Positions 26,672 to 37,803 of a DNA stretch of 64,000 bases are shown one piece after another. Source of the DNA: Metabacillus lacus (GTDB taxonomy: Bacteria; Bacillota; Bacilli; Bacillales; Bacillaceae); assembly GCF_009674805.1 (NCBI RefSeq), contig NZ_WKKI01000001.1, positions 1-64,000 of the forward strand, written 5' to 3'. Positions within the stretch are counted from its first letter, which is position 1, and the number at the start of each line of letters is the position of its first letter. The translations under genes were made by a program, and so were the position numbers. Under the pieces are notes generated by a model, which saw only the letters and a list, made by a program, of their open reading frames with translations, was not told where the DNA came from and ran no database searches.

Positions 26672-27832
26672 ATGAATATACATGAGTACCAGGGTAAAGA
26701 AATCCTCAGAAAATATGGGGTTAACGTGCCGAATGGCAAAGTTGCTTTTACTGTGGAAGAAGCTGTGGAAGCCGCTAAGGAACTGGGAACAGAAATAGCG
26801 GTAGTAAAAGCGCAAATCCATGCCGGAGGACGAGGAAAAGCTGGCGGGGTAAAAGTTGCAAAGAATATAGATGAGGTTCGTACATATGCGGAAGAAATAC
26901 TCGGCAAAGTGCTGGTAACTCATCAAACAGGACCTGAAGGCAAAGAGGTTAAACGCCTGCTTATTGAAGAAGGCTGCGATATCAAAAAAGAATACTATGT
27001 TGGACTTGTGCTTGATCGTGCTACTTCAAAAATTGTGTTAATGGCTTCTGAAGAAGGCGGAACTGAAATTGAAGAAGTGGCAGAGGAAACTCCTGAAAAA
27101 ATCTTTAAGGAGTATATTGATCCGGCCATTGGTCTTCAAGGCTATCAGGCGAGAAGAATAGCTTTCAATATTAATATTCCAAGAGAGCTTATCGGCAAAA
27201 CAGTAAAGTTTATGAACGGCCTTTACAATGCTTTTGTTGAAAATGACTGCTCAATTGCGGAAATTAATCCTCTTGTCATCACTGGCGATTCCAATGTGAT
27301 TGCACTTGATGCAAAACTGAACTTTGATTCCAATGCTCTTTACCGACGCAAGAATATTTTGGAGCTGAGAGATTTGGATGAAGAGGATGCTAAGGAAATT
27401 GAAGCTTCAAAATATGATTTAAGCTATATTTCTCTCGAAGGTAATATCGGCTGTATGGTAAACGGTGCAGGTCTTGCTATGGCTACGATGGATATTATCA
27501 AATATTATGGCGGCGACCCTGCCAACTTCCTGGATGTTGGGGGCGGTGCGACTGCTGAAAAAGTAACCGAGGCCTTTAAAATCATTCTTTCAGACCAAAA
27601 TGTGAAAGGTATTTTTGTTAACATTTTCGGAGGCATTATGAAGTGTGATGTAATTGCTGAAGGTGTGGTAGAAGCAACGAAGCAGGTCGGACTTGAAGTA
27701 CCGCTTGTTGTGCGGCTTGAAGGTACGAACGTGGAAATCGGCAAGAAAATTCTTAATGAGTCCGGGCTGAATATCACATCGGCAGATTCAATGGCAGACG
27801 GCGCTCAAAAAATCGTTTCATTAGTAGGATAA
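26672..27832 (+). CDS. sucC: Succinyl-CoA synthetase, beta subunit (ADP-forming)
   Basis: SucC with SucD interconverts succinyl-CoA and succinate with substrate-level phosphorylation in the TCA cycle. The 386-residue subunit has the ATP-grasp domain ([20 protein letters not shown], about 43-62; later AEINPLVIT) and the C-terminal CoA-ligase domain with FLDVGGGAT and [13 protein letters not shown] 26672 is preceded by TAGGAGGATGG; a longer frame from 26603 runs through the promoter and is rejected. sucD follows after 18 bp. Confidence 0.96.
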   Translation: MNIHEYQGKEILRKYGVNVPNGKVAFTVEEAVEAAKELGTEIAVVKAQIHAGGRGKAGGVKVAKNIDEVRTYAEEILGKVLVTHQTGPEGKEVKRLLIEEGCDIKKEYYVGLVLDRATSKIVLMASEEGGTEIEEVAEETPEKIFKEYIDPAIGLQGYQARRIAFNINIPRELIGKTVKFMNGLYNAFVENDCSIAEINPLVITGDSNVIALDAKLNFDSNALYRRKNILELRDLDEEDAKEIEASKYDLSYISLEGNIGCMVNGAGLAMATMDIIKYYGGDPANFLDVGGGATAEKVTEAFKIILSDQNVKGIFVNIFGGIMKCDVIAEGVVEATKQVGLEVPLVVRLEGTNVEIGKKILNESGLNITSADSMADGAQKIVSLVG

Positions 27833-27850
27833 GGAAGGCAGGGGATCGGA

Positions 27851-28753
27851 ATGAGTGTATTCATTAATAAGGACACAAAAGTCATTGTACAAGGGATAAC
27901 TGGTTCAACCGCTCTATTCCATACAAAGCAGATGCTTGAGTACGGAACCAAGATTGTCGGAGGCGTCACTCCCGGCAAAGGCGGTACGGAAGCTGAAGGA
28001 GTCCCGGTATTTAATACAGTGGAGGATGCAGTAAAGGAAACCGGTGCGAATGCATCTGTCATCTACGTGCCTGCCCCGTTTGCTGCGGACGCGATTATTG
28101 AGGCTGTTGATGCAGAACTGGACATGGTTATCTGTATTACTGAGCATATTCCTGTTCTGGATATGGTGAAGGTAAAGCGCTTTATGGAAGGCAAAAAGAC
28201 TCGCCTGGTTGGACCAAACTGCCCGGGTGTCATTACGCCGGATGAGTGCAAAATCGGGATTATGCCTGGATATATTCATACAAAAGGCCATGTAGGGGTT
28301 GTATCCCGTTCAGGAACATTAACCTATGAAGCAGTCCATCAGCTGACACAAGCCGGCATCGGCCAGTCTACTGCTGTTGGAATCGGCGGAGATCCGGTTA
28401 ATGGAACCAATTTTATTGATGTGTTAAAAGCATTCAATGAAGATGACGACACTTATGCTGTAATCATGATTGGGGAAATCGGCGGTACAGCGGAAGAAGA
28501 AGCTGCAGAGTGGGTCCGCGACAATATGAAAAAGCCTGTAGTAGGCTTTATCGGCGGACAGACTGCACCTCCAGGGAAGCGTATGGGCCATGCTGGAGCC
28601 ATAATCTCAGGCGGTAAGGGTACTGCTGCGGAAAAGATTAAAACGATGAATGAATGCGGTATACAAGTAGCAGATACACCATCTGTAATTGGTGAAACGC
28701 TCATCAGTGTTTTAAAGGAAAAAAATATGCTTGATAAGTGTAAAACTCATTAA
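27851..28753 (+). CDS. sucD: Succinyl-CoA synthetase, alpha subunit
   Basis: The alpha subunit binds CoA and carries the phosphohistidine. The 300 residues include the N-terminal CoA-binding Rossmann domain ([21 protein letters not shown]), GPNCPGVI, and the active-site GHAGAI (His247). [11 protein letters not shown] is conserved. SD AAGGCAGGGG lies before the ATG. The sucCD pair ends at a terminator. Confidence 0.96.
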   Translation: MSVFINKDTKVIVQGITGSTALFHTKQMLEYGTKIVGGVTPGKGGTEAEGVPVFNTVEDAVKETGANASVIYVPAPFAADAIIEAVDAELDMVICITEHIPVLDMVKVKRFMEGKKTRLVGPNCPGVITPDECKIGIMPGYIHTKGHVGVVSRSGTLTYEAVHQLTQAGIGQSTAVGIGGDPVNGTNFIDVLKAFNEDDDTYAVIMIGEIGGTAEEEAAEWVRDNMKKPVVGFIGGQTAPPGKRMGHAGAIISGGKGTAAEKIKTMNECGIQVADTPSVIGETLISVLKEKNMLDKCKTH

Positions 28754-28760
28754 ACAATTC

Positions 28761-28784
28761 AGGGCCGCTTACAGCGGTCCTTTC
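28761..28784 (+). terminator. Terminator after sucD
   Basis: AGGGCCGCT (28761-28769) pairs with AGCGGTCCT (28773-28781), with one G-T pair and a three-base loop, followed by TTTC. The T run is short. Confidence 0.6.
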
Positions 28785-28818
28785 TATTAGAATTAAACCT
28801 AAAAAAGGAGTATTATAT

Positions 28819-29685
28819 ATGGAAGAAACAAGGTTAAATTTAATTAAAATGTGTGCTTCAGGAAAAGTGAGCTCAAAAACCATTTCTCAGCTATTCATAA
28901 AGAATCCAACACTCTCTCTTCTTCAAGATTCAGGGCCTGCCTCTCCGCTTGATAACAGCAGGCTGAGTCACCTCCTCAAAGAAATCTCCCAACACCCTGC
29001 AGACAATCTCCTTCAGCAATGTAAACAGCAAAATATCGAGCTTATTACGATTTTAGATGACAAATATCCGCCTTTGCTGAAAGAAATCTATGACCCTCCC
29101 GCTCTCCTTTACTGCAAAGGAAACACGGACCTTCTGGGTATCCGTTCTTTGAGTGTGGTGGGAACCAGAACACCTTCCTCATATGGAAAGAATATGATTA
29201 GCAGTCTTCTCTCTCCTTTGCTGAAGGACGGCTGGGTTATGATCAGCGGTCTTGCTGAAGGAATTGATGCACTGGCACATCAAGAGGCAATCCGGCAGTC
29301 AGGAAAGACAATTGGGGTCATTGCAGGAGGGCACAGACACATTTATCCCAGTAGTAATAAAGAACTTGCAGCCATCATGGCAAAGGAGCATCTGATACTG
29401 TCAGAATATCCCCCTGATACCAGGCCTAAAAAGTGGCAATTTCCTCTCAGAAACAGAATTATCAGCGGTTTGAGCATGGGAACATTAGTGGTAGAGGCCA
29501 AGGAAAAGAGCGGGTCGCTGATTACTGCCAGTGCTGCCCTGAACGAAGGGAGAGAAGTATTTGCCGTTCCGGGAAACATACTTCAGGATACCGCAAAAGG
29601 CACTAACCGCTTGATTCAGCAGGGTGCAAAACTGGTCATGACAGCAGAAGATATCACTGAAGAGCTATCATATTTGTATGCCTGA
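28819..29685 (+). CDS. dprA: DNA processing protein DprA (Smf)
   Basis: DprA binds incoming single-stranded DNA during transformation and loads RecA. The 288-residue protein has an N-terminal helical part and a Rossmann-like core (about 100-280) with LSVVGTRTPSSYGK, ISGLAEGIDALAHQ, GVIAGGHRHIYP, SEYPPDTRPKKWQFPLRNR and EAKEKSGSLITA. In place of the common GGxD form it reads GGHRHIYP. The short C-terminal domain found in some DprA proteins is absent, as in B. subtilis. Its presence suggests competence or at least DNA uptake potential. Confidence 0.94.
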   Translation: MEETRLNLIKMCASGKVSSKTISQLFIKNPTLSLLQDSGPASPLDNSRLSHLLKEISQHPADNLLQQCKQQNIELITILDDKYPPLLKEIYDPPALLYCKGNTDLLGIRSLSVVGTRTPSSYGKNMISSLLSPLLKDGWVMISGLAEGIDALAHQEAIRQSGKTIGVIAGGHRHIYPSSNKELAAIMAKEHLILSEYPPDTRPKKWQFPLRNRIISGLSMGTLVVEAKEKSGSLITASAALNEGREVFAVPGNILQDTAKGTNRLIQQGAKLVMTAEDITEELSYLYA

Positions 29686-29743
29686 TGCCCATCATTATGG
29701 TATGTTACACACTGTAGGAAACTGAATGCGTAATAAATACTGT

Positions 29744-29772
29744 TTGACAAACCCTGATTTAATATTTAATAA
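29744..29772 (+). promoter_or_regulatory. SigA promoter of topA
   Basis: TTGACA (29744-29749) with 17-bp spacing to TAATAA (29767-29772). This gives a leader of about 125 bp before topA. The leader is AT-rich and shows no clear structure. Confidence 0.6.
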
Positions 29773-29904
29773 TAGTGGAGATTTAATAAAACGGATACAG
29801 CAGTAAATTTTTCAATGCTATTTCTAATAAAAAAAAATTTGTATGTATAAATTACGGGAATTTTTACAATAAAAGAGAGAGAATACCTCCGAGGGGGACT
29901 AAAA

Positions 29905-31980
29905 ATGTCAGATTACTTGGTAATCGTTGAGTCGCCTGCCAAAGCGAAGACGATTGAACGTTATCTAGGGAAGAAATATAAAGTGAAAGCATCTATGGGA
30001 CATGTACGGGATTTGCCAAAGAGTCAAATTGGGGTAAATGTTGAAAGCGACTTTGAACCAAAATATATTACAATACGCGGTAAAGGTCCGGTTCTGAAAG
30101 AATTAAAAACAGCGGCAAAAAAAGCGAAGAAAGTTTACCTCGCAGCTGACCCCGACAGAGAAGGGGAAGCAATTGCGTGGCATCTGGCCAACACACTGGA
30201 GCTTGATGTACATTCCGACTGCAGAGTTGTTTTTAATGAAATAACAAAAGATGCAATCCAAGAGTCCTTCAAACATCCGCGTGCCATTAACATGGATCTT
30301 GTTGATGCTCAGCAGGCAAGAAGGGTGCTGGACAGGCTTGTAGGCTATAAAATCAGCCCGATTCTCTGGAAAAAAGTTAAGAAAGGCCTTAGTGCCGGCC
30401 GGGTTCAGTCAGTTGCTTTACGATTAGTAATTGATCGAGAAAAAGAAATTAAAGAATTTTTACCGGAAGAATATTGGAAAATTGATGCTGATTTTCTAAA
30501 AGGCAACGAAAAGTTCGAGGGAGCCTTCTACGGAGTTGGCGGTAAAAGGACAGAGCTTCATTCAGAAGAAGATGTGAAGCAGGTAACAAATTCGATAAAA
30601 GGCAGCAAGTTTACGGTGGCCAATGTAACGAAAAAGGAACGAAAACGCAATCCTGCAGTCCCTTTTATTACCTCCACCCTGCAGCAGGAAGCGGCAAGAA
30701 AGCTGAATTTCCGGGCGAAAAAGACCATGATGATTGCACAGCAGCTTTATGAGGGAATGGATTTAGGCAAAGATGGAACAATTGGACTTATAACGTATAT
30801 GAGAACAGATTCCACCCGTATTTCCGAGACTGCCCAAAATGAGGCTGCAGGATATATTCAGGAGACTTACGGAAAAGAGTTTCTCGCACAGGACAAAAAG
30901 GCGGAAAAAAAGAACGCAAAGTCCCAGGATGCTCATGAAGCAATCCGGCCTACTTCTACTCTTAGAGATCCAGGTTCATTAAAAGAATTTTTAAGCAGGG
31001 ATCAGCTTAGATTATACAAGCTCATCTGGGAGAGGTTTGTAGCCAGCCAAATGGCTCCGGCCATCCTCGATACCATGAGCGTGGATCTTGAAAATAACGG
31101 AGTTTTGTTCAGATCTACCGGTTCAAAAATAAAATTTTCCGGATTTATGAAAGTGTACGTAGAAGGAAATGACGATCAGGTAGAGGAAAAAGACCGTATG
31201 CTTCCCGACTTGAAAGAAGGAGATAGGGTTGTTTCCAAAGATATTGAACCTTCTCAGCATTTCACCCAGCCGCCGCCGCGCTATACGGAAGCACGACTGG
31301 TAAGGACGCTGGAAGAGCTTGGGATCGGGCGCCCTTCCACATATGCTCCAACTTTGGATACCATCCAAAAAAGAGGGTATGTGGCCCTTGATAATAAGCG
31401 GTTCATTCCAACAGAACTTGGAGAGATCGTCCTTGAACTGGTGATGGAATTTTTCCCGGAAATTATCAACGTTGAATTTACAGTGGATATGGAAAACAGC
31501 CTTGATGAAGTTGAAGATGGGAAAATGCAGTGGGTCAGCATTATCAGGGAATTTTATAAAGAGTTTGAAAAAAGAATTATCAGAGCAGAAAACGAGATGG
31601 AATCTGTTGAGATTAAGGATGAACCAGCTGGCGTTGACTGTGAGCTCTGCTCAAACCCAATGGTATTCAAAATGGGACGTTACGGAAAATTCATGGCATG
31701 CTCGAACTTTCCTGACTGCCGCAACACCAAACCTATTGTAAAAGATATTGGTGTTACATGCCCGAAATGTGAAAAAGGCAATATAGTGGAAAGAAAATCA
31801 AAAAAACGACGGATCTTCTATGGCTGCGATCAATACCCTGAATGCGACTTCCTTTCCTGGGATAAGCCGATAGCAAGAAACTGTCCGAAATGCGATCATA
31901 TGCTTGTCGAGAAAAAACTGAAAAAAGGCGTTCAGGTTCAGTGTATAAATTGCGATTATAAAGAAAGTCAGCAAAAGTAA
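29905..31980 (+). CDS. topA: DNA topoisomerase I
   Basis: TopA relaxes negative supercoils. The 691-residue type IA enzyme has the TOPRIM domain ([18 protein letters not shown] at the N-terminus; [14 protein letters not shown], 81-93), the active-site Tyr298 in [12 protein letters not shown], and [18 protein letters not shown]. The C-terminus carries zinc-ribbon repeats with CELC...CSNFPDC, CPKC...GCDQYPEC and CPKC...CINC. The SD is GAGGGGG. It is followed by a terminator and trmFO. Confidence 0.97.
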   Translation: MSDYLVIVESPAKAKTIERYLGKKYKVKASMGHVRDLPKSQIGVNVESDFEPKYITIRGKGPVLKELKTAAKKAKKVYLAADPDREGEAIAWHLANTLELDVHSDCRVVFNEITKDAIQESFKHPRAINMDLVDAQQARRVLDRLVGYKISPILWKKVKKGLSAGRVQSVALRLVIDREKEIKEFLPEEYWKIDADFLKGNEKFEGAFYGVGGKRTELHSEEDVKQVTNSIKGSKFTVANVTKKERKRNPAVPFITSTLQQEAARKLNFRAKKTMMIAQQLYEGMDLGKDGTIGLITYMRTDSTRISETAQNEAAGYIQETYGKEFLAQDKKAEKKNAKSQDAHEAIRPTSTLRDPGSLKEFLSRDQLRLYKLIWERFVASQMAPAILDTMSVDLENNGVLFRSTGSKIKFSGFMKVYVEGNDDQVEEKDRMLPDLKEGDRVVSKDIEPSQHFTQPPPRYTEARLVRTLEELGIGRPSTYAPTLDTIQKRGYVALDNKRFIPTELGEIVLELVMEFFPEIINVEFTVDMENSLDEVEDGKMQWVSIIREFYKEFEKRIIRAENEMESVEIKDEPAGVDCELCSNPMVFKMGRYGKFMACSNFPDCRNTKPIVKDIGVTCPKCEKGNIVERKSKKRRIFYGCDQYPECDFLSWDKPIARNCPKCDHMLVEKKLKKGVQVQCINCDYKESQQK

Positions 31981-31986
31981 TTTTCT

Positions 31987-32016
31987 GGTGAGCAGGCCTG
32001 GCTCACCTTCTTTTTT
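31987..32016 (+). terminator. Terminator after topA
   Basis: GGTGAGC (31987-31993) pairs with GCTCACC (32001-32007), followed by TTCT6. It is a good intrinsic terminator, only 30 bp before trmFO. Confidence 0.8.
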
Positions 32017-32046
32017 AGTTTGAAGCAGAAATTGGAGGATTATGAT

Positions 32047-33360
32047 ATGACAACAAATGGTGTAAAAGTAAATGTAATAGGAGCTGGACTTGCAGGAAGC
32101 GAAGCAGCCTGGCAGCTTGCTAAAAGAGGTGTAGAAGTAAACCTTTATGAAATGAGGCCGGTTGTCCAGACACCTGCTCACCATACTGATAAATTTGCAG
32201 AGCTTGTCTGCTCCAACTCTCTCAGGGCAAATAACCTTACTAACGCGGTTGGTGTCCTCAAAGAAGAAATGAGAACATTGGATTCAGTCATTATTCAATC
32301 TGCGGATGATTGCTCTGTTCCCGCAGGAGGAGCACTTGCAGTTGATAGACACGAATTTGCCGGGCTTGTAACGGAACGGGTAAAAAACCATCCCAATGTC
32401 ACGGTCATTACCGAAGAAGCAACGAAGATACTTGAAGGACCAACAATTATTGCGACTGGCCCCCTTACATCGAAACATCTGTCAGAACAGCTCAGAACTC
32501 TGACTGGTGAGGATTATCTCTATTTTTATGATGCAGCTGCTCCGATTATAGAAAAAGACAGCATAGATATGGATAAAGTATATTTAAAGTCCAGGTATGA
32601 TAAAGGAGAAGCAGCGTATTTGAACTGCCCGATGACGGAAGAAGAATTTGACGTTTTTTATGATGCACTGACAAGTGCGGAAACTGTTCCTTTAAAAGAG
32701 TTTGAAAAAGAAATCTTTTTTGAAGGGTGCATGCCAATAGAAGTAATGGCCAAGCGCGGCAGGAAAACAATGCTGTTCGGACCAATGAAGCCGGTAGGCC
32801 TGGAAGACCCTAAAACTGGAAAACGTCCTTTTGCGGTGGTTCAGCTAAGACAGGATGATGCAGCCGGCACACTTTACAACCTTGTTGGATTTCAAACACA
32901 TTTAAAATGGGGTCCGCAAAAAGAAGTTCTTCAATTAATACCAGGCTTGGAAAATGCTGAAATTGTCAGATACGGCGTGATGCACCGAAATACGTTCATC
33001 AATTCTCCAAGACTGCTAAAAGCAACGTATCAATACAAAGACAGGGAAGATCTCTTCTTTGCCGGGCAGATGACCGGAGTTGAAGGATATGTAGAATCAG
33101 CGGCTTCCGGCCTGCTGGCTGGAATTAATGCGGCTCATTATGTTCTCGGAAAAGAACTCATTACTCTTCCTCCGGAAACGGCTATGGGGAGCATGGCAAA
33201 GTATATAACAACAGCCAATCCGGAAAACTTTCAGCCGATGAACGTGAACTTTGGGCTTTTCCCTGAGCTTCCTGAAAGGGTTAAAAACAAAAAAGAACGC
33301 TATGAGCAGTACGCAAATCGAGCAATAGAAAGTATTCAAAAAATTTCGAAAAGTTTATAG
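32047..33360 (+). CDS. trmFO: tRNA m5U54 methyltransferase TrmFO
   Basis: TrmFO uses FAD and methylenetetrahydrofolate to make 5-methyluridine at position 54 of tRNA. The 437-residue flavoprotein has the dinucleotide-binding motif [20 protein letters not shown] at the N-terminus, the family hallmarks YEMRP and CSNSLR, and GPLTS. The C-terminal [19 protein letters not shown] is conserved. Start at ATG 32047 after AGGATTATGAT is chosen from family alignment; the longer frame from 32020 includes the terminator tail. xerC follows. Confidence 0.95.
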   Translation: MTTNGVKVNVIGAGLAGSEAAWQLAKRGVEVNLYEMRPVVQTPAHHTDKFAELVCSNSLRANNLTNAVGVLKEEMRTLDSVIIQSADDCSVPAGGALAVDRHEFAGLVTERVKNHPNVTVITEEATKILEGPTIIATGPLTSKHLSEQLRTLTGEDYLYFYDAAAPIIEKDSIDMDKVYLKSRYDKGEAAYLNCPMTEEEFDVFYDALTSAETVPLKEFEKEIFFEGCMPIEVMAKRGRKTMLFGPMKPVGLEDPKTGKRPFAVVQLRQDDAAGTLYNLVGFQTHLKWGPQKEVLQLIPGLENAEIVRYGVMHRNTFINSPRLLKATYQYKDREDLFFAGQMTGVEGYVESAASGLLAGINAAHYVLGKELITLPPETAMGSMAKYITTANPENFQPMNVNFGLFPELPERVKNKKERYEQYANRAIESIQKISKSL

Positions 33361-33372
33361 GGAAAGTAATTG

Positions 33373-33411
33373 CAAGGGCTGCTGATGTTGTGATACCATT
33401 TAGTAGCCCTT
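33373..33411 (+). other. Hairpin in the trmFO-xerC gap
   Basis: CAAGGGCTGCT (33373-33383) pairs with AGTAGCCCTTG (33401-33411, one G-U pair) around a 17-base loop. No T run follows. The xerC SD (GAGGTG) starts two bases after the stem. It may affect xerC translation or RNA stability rather than terminate. Confidence 0.5.
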
Positions 33412-33424
33412 GTGAGGTGTTAAA

Positions 33425-34327
33425 GTGGAAAATGTTAAGAATTTTTTAAATTTATTTGTGGAATATTTACAAATCGAGAAAAATTATTCACAATATACTA
33501 TTGTGAATTATGTCCGCGATATTGAGGATTTGCTGGCCTTCATGACAGAAGAGGGAATAACAGAAATTTCAGAAGTGACTTATCAGGATACAAGGTTATT
33601 CTTAACCGGATTACATACAAAAAACTACTCGAGAAAGTACATCTCCAGAAAAATTTCTTCTCTTAGAAGTTTTTTTAAATTTCTTGTGAGAGAAAAGTAC
33701 ACGGAAGAAAATCCGTTTGCTCTGGCATCGCTGCCTAAAAAGGAACAAAGAATTCCTTCATTTTTCTATGAAAGCGACATAGACGCTCTTTTTTCTGCTT
33801 CGGATACTTCAACCCCTGCAGGAAAAAGAAATCAGGCACTGCTTGAAGTTCTTTATGCAACCGGGATACGGGTAAGCGAATGCTGTCAGCTTAAGATTTC
33901 TGATGTTGATTTATCCACGGACATTCTGCTCGTAACGGGAAAAGGAAATAAGCAGAGATATGTCCCTTTTGGAAGCTATGCTAATGCGGCACTGCAGGAA
34001 TATCTGTCGGCAGGGCGGGCTGAGCTTGAAAAAAAGTCATCAGCGCGGAATGAGTTTTTGTTTCTAAATGCCAAAGGGACACCCCTGACGGAACGCGGGG
34101 TCCGATATATCCTGGATAAAATGATTACACAAACATCAACGATTTTTCATATTCATCCTCATATGTTCAGACATACTTTCGCAACGCATTTACTTAACGA
34201 AGGGGCAGATTTAAGGAGCGTACAGGAATTGCTGGGCCATGCCCATCTCTCTTCCACACAAGTGTATACACACGTTTCCAAAGAACAATTGCGCAAAACT
34301 TACATGTCTCACCACCCTCGCGCATAG
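33425..34327 (+). CDS. xerC: Tyrosine recombinase XerC (CodV)
   Basis: XerC acts with XerD at dif to resolve chromosome dimers. In this operon it is called CodV in B. subtilis. The 300-residue protein has an N-terminal SAM-like DNA-binding domain and the catalytic residues Arg149, Lys173, His246, Arg249, His272 and Tyr281. GTG 33425 is the start after GAGGTG. It is followed by hslV after 25 bp, giving the codV-clpQ-clpY-codY order. Confidence 0.95.
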   Translation: MENVKNFLNLFVEYLQIEKNYSQYTIVNYVRDIEDLLAFMTEEGITEISEVTYQDTRLFLTGLHTKNYSRKYISRKISSLRSFFKFLVREKYTEENPFALASLPKKEQRIPSFFYESDIDALFSASDTSTPAGKRNQALLEVLYATGIRVSECCQLKISDVDLSTDILLVTGKGNKQRYVPFGSYANAALQEYLSAGRAELEKKSSARNEFLFLNAKGTPLTERGVRYILDKMITQTSTIFHIHPHMFRHTFATHLLNEGADLRSVQELLGHAHLSSTQVYTHVSKEQLRKTYMSHHPRA

Positions 34328-34352
34328 AGGAAATTACAGGAGGCTGATTACG

Positions 34353-34901
34353 ATGTCACAACAACAATTTCATGCAACAACAATTTTCGCGGTTCATCAT
34401 AACGGCAAAGCTGCCATGTCCGGAGACGGACAGGTAACCTTTGGAAATGCAGTTGTCATGAAACATACGGCGCGGAAAGTCCGTAAAATATTCAACGGAA
34501 AGGTGCTTGCAGGATTTGCCGGCTCTGTGGCGGATGCTTTTACGCTTTTTGAATTGTTTGAGACCAAACTGGAGGAGTATAATGGCAACCTTCAGAGAGC
34601 GGCGGTTGAAATTGCAAAAGAATGGCGGAGCGATAAAGTTCTGAGAAAGTTAGAAGCAATGCTGATCGTCATGGACAGGGAACAGATGCTGCTTATCTCT
34701 GGAACAGGAGAAGTGATCGAGCCTGACGATGGAATACTTGCGATAGGGTCCGGCGGTAACTTTGCCCTGGCTGCAGGAAGATCCTTGAAAAGATTTGCAG
34801 CTGACCATCTGACCGCAAGAGAAATAGCAGAAGCTGCTCTTAACATTGCAGGAGAGATCTGTGTATATACAAACCAAAATATCATTGTGGAAGAATTATA
34901 A
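34353..34901 (+). CDS. hslV: ATP-dependent protease subunit HslV (ClpQ)
   Basis: HslV is the proteasome-like peptidase partner of HslU. The 182-residue protein starts [14 protein letters not shown] and contains [25 protein letters not shown] and [14 protein letters not shown]. In B. subtilis ClpQ the active N-terminal residue is a serine exposed by removal of Met, while in most HslV it is the threonine of TTI. Here Ser2 is kept but three glutamines lie before FHATTI, so which residue acts is open. ATG 34353 follows AGGAGG. hslU follows after 14 bp. Confidence 0.94.
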   Translation: MSQQQFHATTIFAVHHNGKAAMSGDGQVTFGNAVVMKHTARKVRKIFNGKVLAGFAGSVADAFTLFELFETKLEEYNGNLQRAAVEIAKEWRSDKVLRKLEAMLIVMDREQMLLISGTGEVIEPDDGILAIGSGGNFALAAGRSLKRFAADHLTAREIAEAALNIAGEICVYTNQNIIVEEL

Positions 34902-34915
34902 GAGGAGGGGAATTC

Positions 34916-36310
34916 ATGAATCAGCAGCTTACACCTCGCCAAATTGTAGAACGTCTTGATCAGTACATCGTCGGACAGAAAGATGCTAAAAAGGCTGTCG
35001 CAGTGGCTTTAAGGAACCGGTATCGCAGAAGCAGGCTGAAGGAAGATCTTCGGGATGAAGTAGTTCCGAAAAACATCTTGATGATCGGGCCCACAGGAGT
35101 AGGTAAAACAGAAATAGCAAGAAGAATCGCAAAGCTCGTCGGTGCTCCTTTTATTAAAGTTGAGGCAACAAAGTTCACCGAGGTAGGGTACGTAGGCCGG
35201 GATGTAGAATCAATGGTCAGAGATCTTGCGGAAACTTCCGTCAGGCTTGTTAAAGAAGAAAAAATGGTGGAAGTGCGCGGAACGGCAGAGGAAAATGCAA
35301 ACAGGAGGCTTGTAGAACTTTTGGTTCCTGGTGCAAAAAAACAAACTAATATGAAAAACCCGTTTGAAATGCTGTTTGGAGGAAATCAGCAGCAAGAGCC
35401 TGAACAGTCCTCAGAAGAAACAAATCTTGAGGAAAAAAGACGCAAAGCTGCTCATCAGCTTGCACTAGGGGAATTGGAAGATCATTACGTAACAGTAGAG
35501 GTTGAGGAGCAGCAGGCTTCTATGTTTGATATGCTTCAGGGTTCGGGTATGGAACAAATGGGAATGAACATGCAGGATGCATTGGGAAGTCTAATGCCGA
35601 AGAAGAAGAAAAAACGCAAATTAACGGTAAGAGAAGCACGCAAGGTACTGACGAATGAAGAGGCTCAAAAGCTTATTGACCTGGACGAAGTAGCTCAGGA
35701 AGCGGTTATAAGAGCTGAACAGACCGGTATTATCTTTATAGATGAAATTGATAAAATTGCCAGGAAAAGCCAGGGTGGCAGCAATGCTGACGTATCGAGA
35801 GAAGGAGTACAAAGAGACATCCTTCCGATTATAGAAGGCTCCACTGTTGTGACAAAATATGGATCCGTAAAAACAGACCATGTTTTGTTTATTGCCGCGG
35901 GCGCTTTTCATATCGCCAAGCCTTCTGATCTGATCCCTGAACTTCAGGGGAGACTTCCAATCCGTGTGGAACTAACAAAACTGAGCGTTGATGATTTCAT
36001 CCGCATCCTTGTGGAACCGGACAATGCTTTATTAAAGCAGTACAAGGGTTTATTGGAAACAGAAGGTATACATCTTGAATTTTCTGACGATGCTATTCGT
36101 AGAATTGCAGAAGTAGCTTTTCAAGTGAACCAGGATACTGATAATATTGGAGCAAGAAGGCTACATACCATTATGGAACGGCTTCTAGAAGATTTGCTGT
36201 TTGAAGCCCCTGATATTAATATGGAACGGGTGGATATCACGCCGCAGTATGTAGAAGATAAGCTGGGCAAAATAGCGAAAAACAAGGATTTAAGCCAATT
36301 TATTTTATAA
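34916..36310 (+). CDS. hslU: HslU (ClpY) AAA+ unfoldase
   Basis: HslU unfolds substrates and feeds them to HslV. The 464-residue AAA+ protein has Walker [10 protein letters not shown] (58-66), Walker [12 protein letters not shown], an intermediate I domain (about 110-235) with a glutamine- and glutamate-rich stretch, and a C-terminal end DLSQFIL whose last residues insert into HslV. The pore motif lies in [14 protein letters not shown]. The SD is AGAGGAGGGG. Confidence 0.96.
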   Translation: MNQQLTPRQIVERLDQYIVGQKDAKKAVAVALRNRYRRSRLKEDLRDEVVPKNILMIGPTGVGKTEIARRIAKLVGAPFIKVEATKFTEVGYVGRDVESMVRDLAETSVRLVKEEKMVEVRGTAEENANRRLVELLVPGAKKQTNMKNPFEMLFGGNQQQEPEQSSEETNLEEKRRKAAHQLALGELEDHYVTVEVEEQQASMFDMLQGSGMEQMGMNMQDALGSLMPKKKKKRKLTVREARKVLTNEEAQKLIDLDEVAQEAVIRAEQTGIIFIDEIDKIARKSQGGSNADVSREGVQRDILPIIEGSTVVTKYGSVKTDHVLFIAAGAFHIAKPSDLIPELQGRLPIRVELTKLSVDDFIRILVEPDNALLKQYKGLLETEGIHLEFSDDAIRRIAEVAFQVNQDTDNIGARRLHTIMERLLEDLLFEAPDINMERVDITPQYVEDKLGKIAKNKDLSQFIL

Positions 36311-36334
36311 GGATTTTTAGGAGGAAGCATGAAA

Positions 36335-37114
36335 ATGGCATTATTAGAAAGAACAAGAATCATTAACTCCATGCTGCAAAAAGCAGCGGGAAAACCGGTA
36401 AATTTTAAAGAAATGTCTGAAACATTATCTGAAGTTATTGAAGCTAACATTTTTGTAGTGAGCAGAAGAGGAAAACTGCTTGGTTATGCAATTAATCAGC
36501 AAATTGAAAATGAGCGCATGATCAAGATGCTGGAAGACCGCCAGTTTCCTGAAGAATATACAAAAAATTTGTTTAACATTTCAGAAACGTCATCAAATCT
36601 TGACGTCTACAGTGAGTATACTGCTTTTCCAGTGGAAAACAGAGAGCTGTTTGAAAATGGCCTGACTACTATTGTACCGATCATTGGAGGCGGTGAACGT
36701 CTTGGTACACTGATTCTTGCGAGACTTCAGGAGCAGTTCCAAGATGATGATTTGATTCTGGCTGAGTATGGTGCAACAGTTGTAGGAATGGAAATTCTCC
36801 GCGAAAAATCCGAAGAAATTGAAGAAGAAGCTCGCAGTAAAGCGGTTGTGCAAATGGCAATCAGTTCATTATCCTATAGTGAACTGGAAGCGATTGAGCA
36901 TATATTTGAAGAGCTGAATGGAAATGAAGGGCTGCTTGTTGCCAGTAAAATAGCAGACAGAGTAGGCATTACACGTTCTGTCATCGTAAATGCTTTGAGA
37001 AAACTGGAAAGCGCCGGTGTAATTGAATCCCGTTCTCTTGGGATGAAAGGCACATATATCAAGGTGCTAAATACTAAATTCCTATATGAGCTTGAAAAAT
37101 TAAAGTCAAACTAA
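36335..37114 (+). CDS. codY: GTP-sensing pleiotropic transcriptional regulator CodY
   Basis: CodY represses stationary-phase and nutrient-uptake genes, including fla/che in B. subtilis, when GTP and branched-chain amino acids are high. The 259-residue protein has the N-terminal GAF domain (about 1-155) and a C-terminal winged helix-turn-helix ([20 protein letters not shown]). I place the start at ATG 36335 (MALLERTRI) since B. subtilis CodY starts the same way and the SD AGGAGG is ten bases away; ATG 36329 is only four bases from it. A strong terminator follows, before the fla/che operon. Confidence 0.95.
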   Translation: MALLERTRIINSMLQKAAGKPVNFKEMSETLSEVIEANIFVVSRRGKLLGYAINQQIENERMIKMLEDRQFPEEYTKNLFNISETSSNLDVYSEYTAFPVENRELFENGLTTIVPIIGGGERLGTLILARLQEQFQDDDLILAEYGATVVGMEILREKSEEIEEEARSKAVVQMAISSLSYSELEAIEHIFEELNGNEGLLVASKIADRVGITRSVIVNALRKLESAGVIESRSLGMKGTYIKVLNTKFLYELEKLKSN

Positions 37115-37127
37115 AAATAATTAGAAT

Positions 37128-37166
37128 AAAAAAAGGCACTTCAGACCTACTGAAGTGCCTTTTTTT
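37128..37166. terminator. Strong terminator after codY
   Basis: GGCACTTCAG (37135-37144) pairs perfectly with CTGAAGTGCC (37150-37159), flanked by A7 and T7. It can act in both directions and separates codY from fla/che. Confidence 0.93.
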
Positions 37167-37411
37167 CATACATTTTACTTAAATTGATACATGTTAAGAA
37201 ATTTATATGATTCATAAGAACTATTATAAGTAATAAAATCCCATTTATTTATAACTATATAATCAGTTAGAGAGGACCAGAAATTACGACTTTTTTTTAC
37301 ATCTGTTACATAGACTTTATTTCTTATATTTCTTACAATTACATTAAGCTTTTAAACAAATTTCGACACTTATAGTAATTCGTACTAACTATGGTATTTT
37401 TGGGGGTAAAT
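37167..37411 (+). promoter_or_regulatory. AT-rich fla/che upstream region
   Basis: This 245-bp non-coding stretch between the codY terminator and flgB must hold the main fla/che promoter. I found no good sigma-D site (TAAA-N15-GCCGATAT) and no clean sigma-A pair; weak TTTACA- and TTCGAC-type -35 candidates lack matching -10 boxes. The AT richness fits CodY or SwrA-type control, but no operator is assigned. Confidence 0.45.
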
Positions 37412-37801
37412 ATGAAAATTTTCTCAGGAACATTTGATGTACTAGAAAAAGGAATCCAATATTCCTCACAAAATCAAAAAATGATTGCCAACAACATTGC
37501 CAATGTAGACACGCCAAATTATAAAACGCAACATGCCAGCTTCAGTTCCTTTTTAAAAAAAGAGACAAAAACTCTGCAGGCTCATGTGACAGATCATAAA
37601 CACATACAGTTTTCAGGCGGCGATAGGCGGAAAGTCACTGATGGGGCTTTAGCCTCAAACTACAACCATAACGGCAATAATGTTGACATTGATAAAGAAA
37701 TGGCTCTGCTTGCTGAAAATCAAATTTTTCACAGCGCAGTGATGGACCGGTTAAATGGAAAATTCAATTCGTTAAAAACAGTTGTTAGAGGAGGCAAATA
37801 G
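37412..37801 (+). CDS. flgB: Flagellar proximal rod protein FlgB
   Basis: FlgB is a proximal rod component of the basal body, exported by the flagellar type III system. The 129-residue protein has the N-terminal rod motif (about 24-36) QKMIANNIANVDTPNYK typical of rod and hook proteins. ATG 37412 follows TTGGGGG; an in-frame upstream ATG at 37391 overlaps the SD area. It opens the fla/che operon, two bases before flgC. Confidence 0.94.
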   Translation: MKIFSGTFDVLEKGIQYSSQNQKMIANNIANVDTPNYKTQHASFSSFLKKETKTLQAHVTDHKHIQFSGGDRRKVTDGALASNYNHNGNNVDIDKEMALLAENQIFHSAVMDRLNGKFNSLKTVVRGGK

Positions 37802-37803
37802 AA

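Noticed and set aside
37414-37431. CodY-like box AATTTTCTCAGGAAC at the flgB start
   Set aside because: Five mismatches to the 15-base consensus, and the bases are fixed by conserved FlgB codons (MKIFSGT).
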